From Acidobacteriaceae bacterium (GTDB taxonomy: Bacteria > Acidobacteriota > Terriglobia > Terriglobales > Acidobacteriaceae), in the NCBI GenBank assembly GCA_003165095.1, contig PLSH01000276.1:1-7513 (forward strand): 7,513 nt of DNA, written 5' to 3'. Made by a program: the position numbers and the translations under genes. The notes under the pieces were generated by a model. The model saw only the letters and a list, made by a program, of their open reading frames with translations. It was not told where the DNA came from and did not search any database. Positions 6,853 to 7,513 of this stretch are shown piece after piece; positions within the stretch are counted from its first letter, which is position 1; every line of letters starts with the position of its first letter.

Positions 6853-7513
6853 GTGACCAAACCTGCATCGCTCTCTTGCCACGTGGGCTTCAATGCCCAG
6901 CATTCGCCCATGGGCGCCTTCATGAGCTTCACCTGCGGCAACTTCGGAACCCGCGGAGGCATTGGCCTGCAAATCGGACAGCCTGGGGATCAGGAAGTTT
7001 TCATCGGCTTCAAGGATGGCGATCGCTATTCCAATGCAACTCTCAAGTGCCTGCCTTTCTACACCGCCGCCGTCGACCGTTCCGCCGATGCGTTTCTGGT
7101 GGAGCAGGCCGGTCCCTCAGAACAGAACGTGAAGCCCGACGCTTTGCCATTCGAGCAAAGCGCGATCTCGCGCTCCTATGGCTGGGCAAGCGACCAATGG
7201 GCAGCCGAGGGGATGAGCTTTTCGGTCTATTCGCCCTTTGGAGCGATTCCCGATCCAGCAGTGGAAGACCGGGAGCGGATGCGCTCGGGCTTGCTGCCCG
7301 CTGTGATTGCCCGTCTTGAGCTGGATAACTCCACCGGCGTCACCACCCGGACCGCGCTGTTCGCTCTCAATCATGCGCGCCCCGGCAGCCGGACTCTGCC
7401 GGAGGATTTGGGCAGCGGCCGATTGGCCTTCGCTTTCCGCCGCGAGGCCGGCTCCGCCGCGGAACTGCTCGATTTCACTTCCTCGGAAGATGGCGTGAAA
7501 ATCGACGCCGAGC
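6853..7513 (+). CDS. GH52 beta-xylosidase, N-terminal part (3' end beyond window)
   Basis: The frame runs from GTG at 6853, seven bases after a GAGGA ribosome site, to the window end: 220 residues of a family usually about 700 long. The N-terminus matches the GH52 pattern as I recall it from Geobacillus-type beta-xylosidases: FNAQHSPMGAFMSFTCG (residues 14-30), GGIGLQI (36-42), EVFIGFKDG (49-57), LPFY near 69-72, a W-rich stretch leading to FSVYSPFGAIPDP (~124-136), and LLPAVIARLELDNSTG (~146-161). The enzyme would remove xylose from the non-reducing end of xylo-oligosaccharides. No signal peptide or membrane segment is present, so it is cytoplasmic and would act on what the divergent GPH symporter imports. 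The catalytic Glu and Asp of the family lie later in the protein and cannot be checked here. The family is recognised from N-terminal resemblance only. Confidence 0.85.
   Translation, partial: MTKPASLSCHVGFNAQHSPMGAFMSFTCGNFGTRGGIGLQIGQPGDQEVFIGFKDGDRYSNATLKCLPFYTAAVDRSADAFLVEQAGPSEQNVKPDALPFEQSAISRSYGWASDQWAAEGMSFSVYSPFGAIPDPAVEDRERMRSGLLPAVIARLELDNSTGVTTRTALFALNHARPGSRTLPEDLGSGRLAFAFRREAGSAAELLDFTSSEDGVKIDAE

Overview
The window looks like a piece of a GC-rich, Gram-negative soil-type chromosome, most likely an acidobacterium (Terriglobia-like). This is an inference from the mix of families, not a database match. The families are an M50 protease fused to an HlyD-like adaptor, a sigma-54 activator with a degenerate receiver, and a GH10 / GPH symporter / GH52 xylan set. 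No rRNA, tRNA, insertion sequence or CRISPR array is visible.

Left part (1-3765). A membrane M50 metallopeptidase/HlyD fusion, cut off at its 5' end by the window edge, runs rightward and ends at 1803. It is followed by a strong hairpin terminator. Convergent to it, on the minus strand, lie a sigma-54 enhancer-binding regulator (2326-3765), an 11-bp perfect inverted repeat, a well-matched -24/-12 (sigma-54) promoter at 2184-2200, and a 48-residue lysine-rich peptide gene (1984-2130). The whole reads as a compact module: an activator switches on a small peptide through sigma-54, and a membrane protease/adaptor next door could cleave or export that peptide. This is the most interesting part of the window. 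Its function is inference; the promoter, the peptide frame and the protein motifs are seen directly.

Right part (3871-7513). This is a xylan-utilisation locus. On the minus strand a GPH-family sugar:cation symporter (5112-6464) precedes a signal-peptide-bearing GH10 endo-xylanase (3871-4992). Divergently, on the plus strand, starts a GH52 beta-xylosidase without a signal peptide, cut off by the window end. Together they give a complete route: GH10 cuts xylan outside the cytoplasm, the symporter takes up xylo-oligosaccharides, and GH52 releases xylose inside. The 388-bp divergent intergenic region carries a good -10/-35 pair for GH52 and a 7-bp inverted repeat that could be an operator. No dedicated sugar-responsive regulator is visible in the window. 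Nothing directly links the sigma-54 regulator to the xylan genes, although it lies downstream of GH10 on the same strand.
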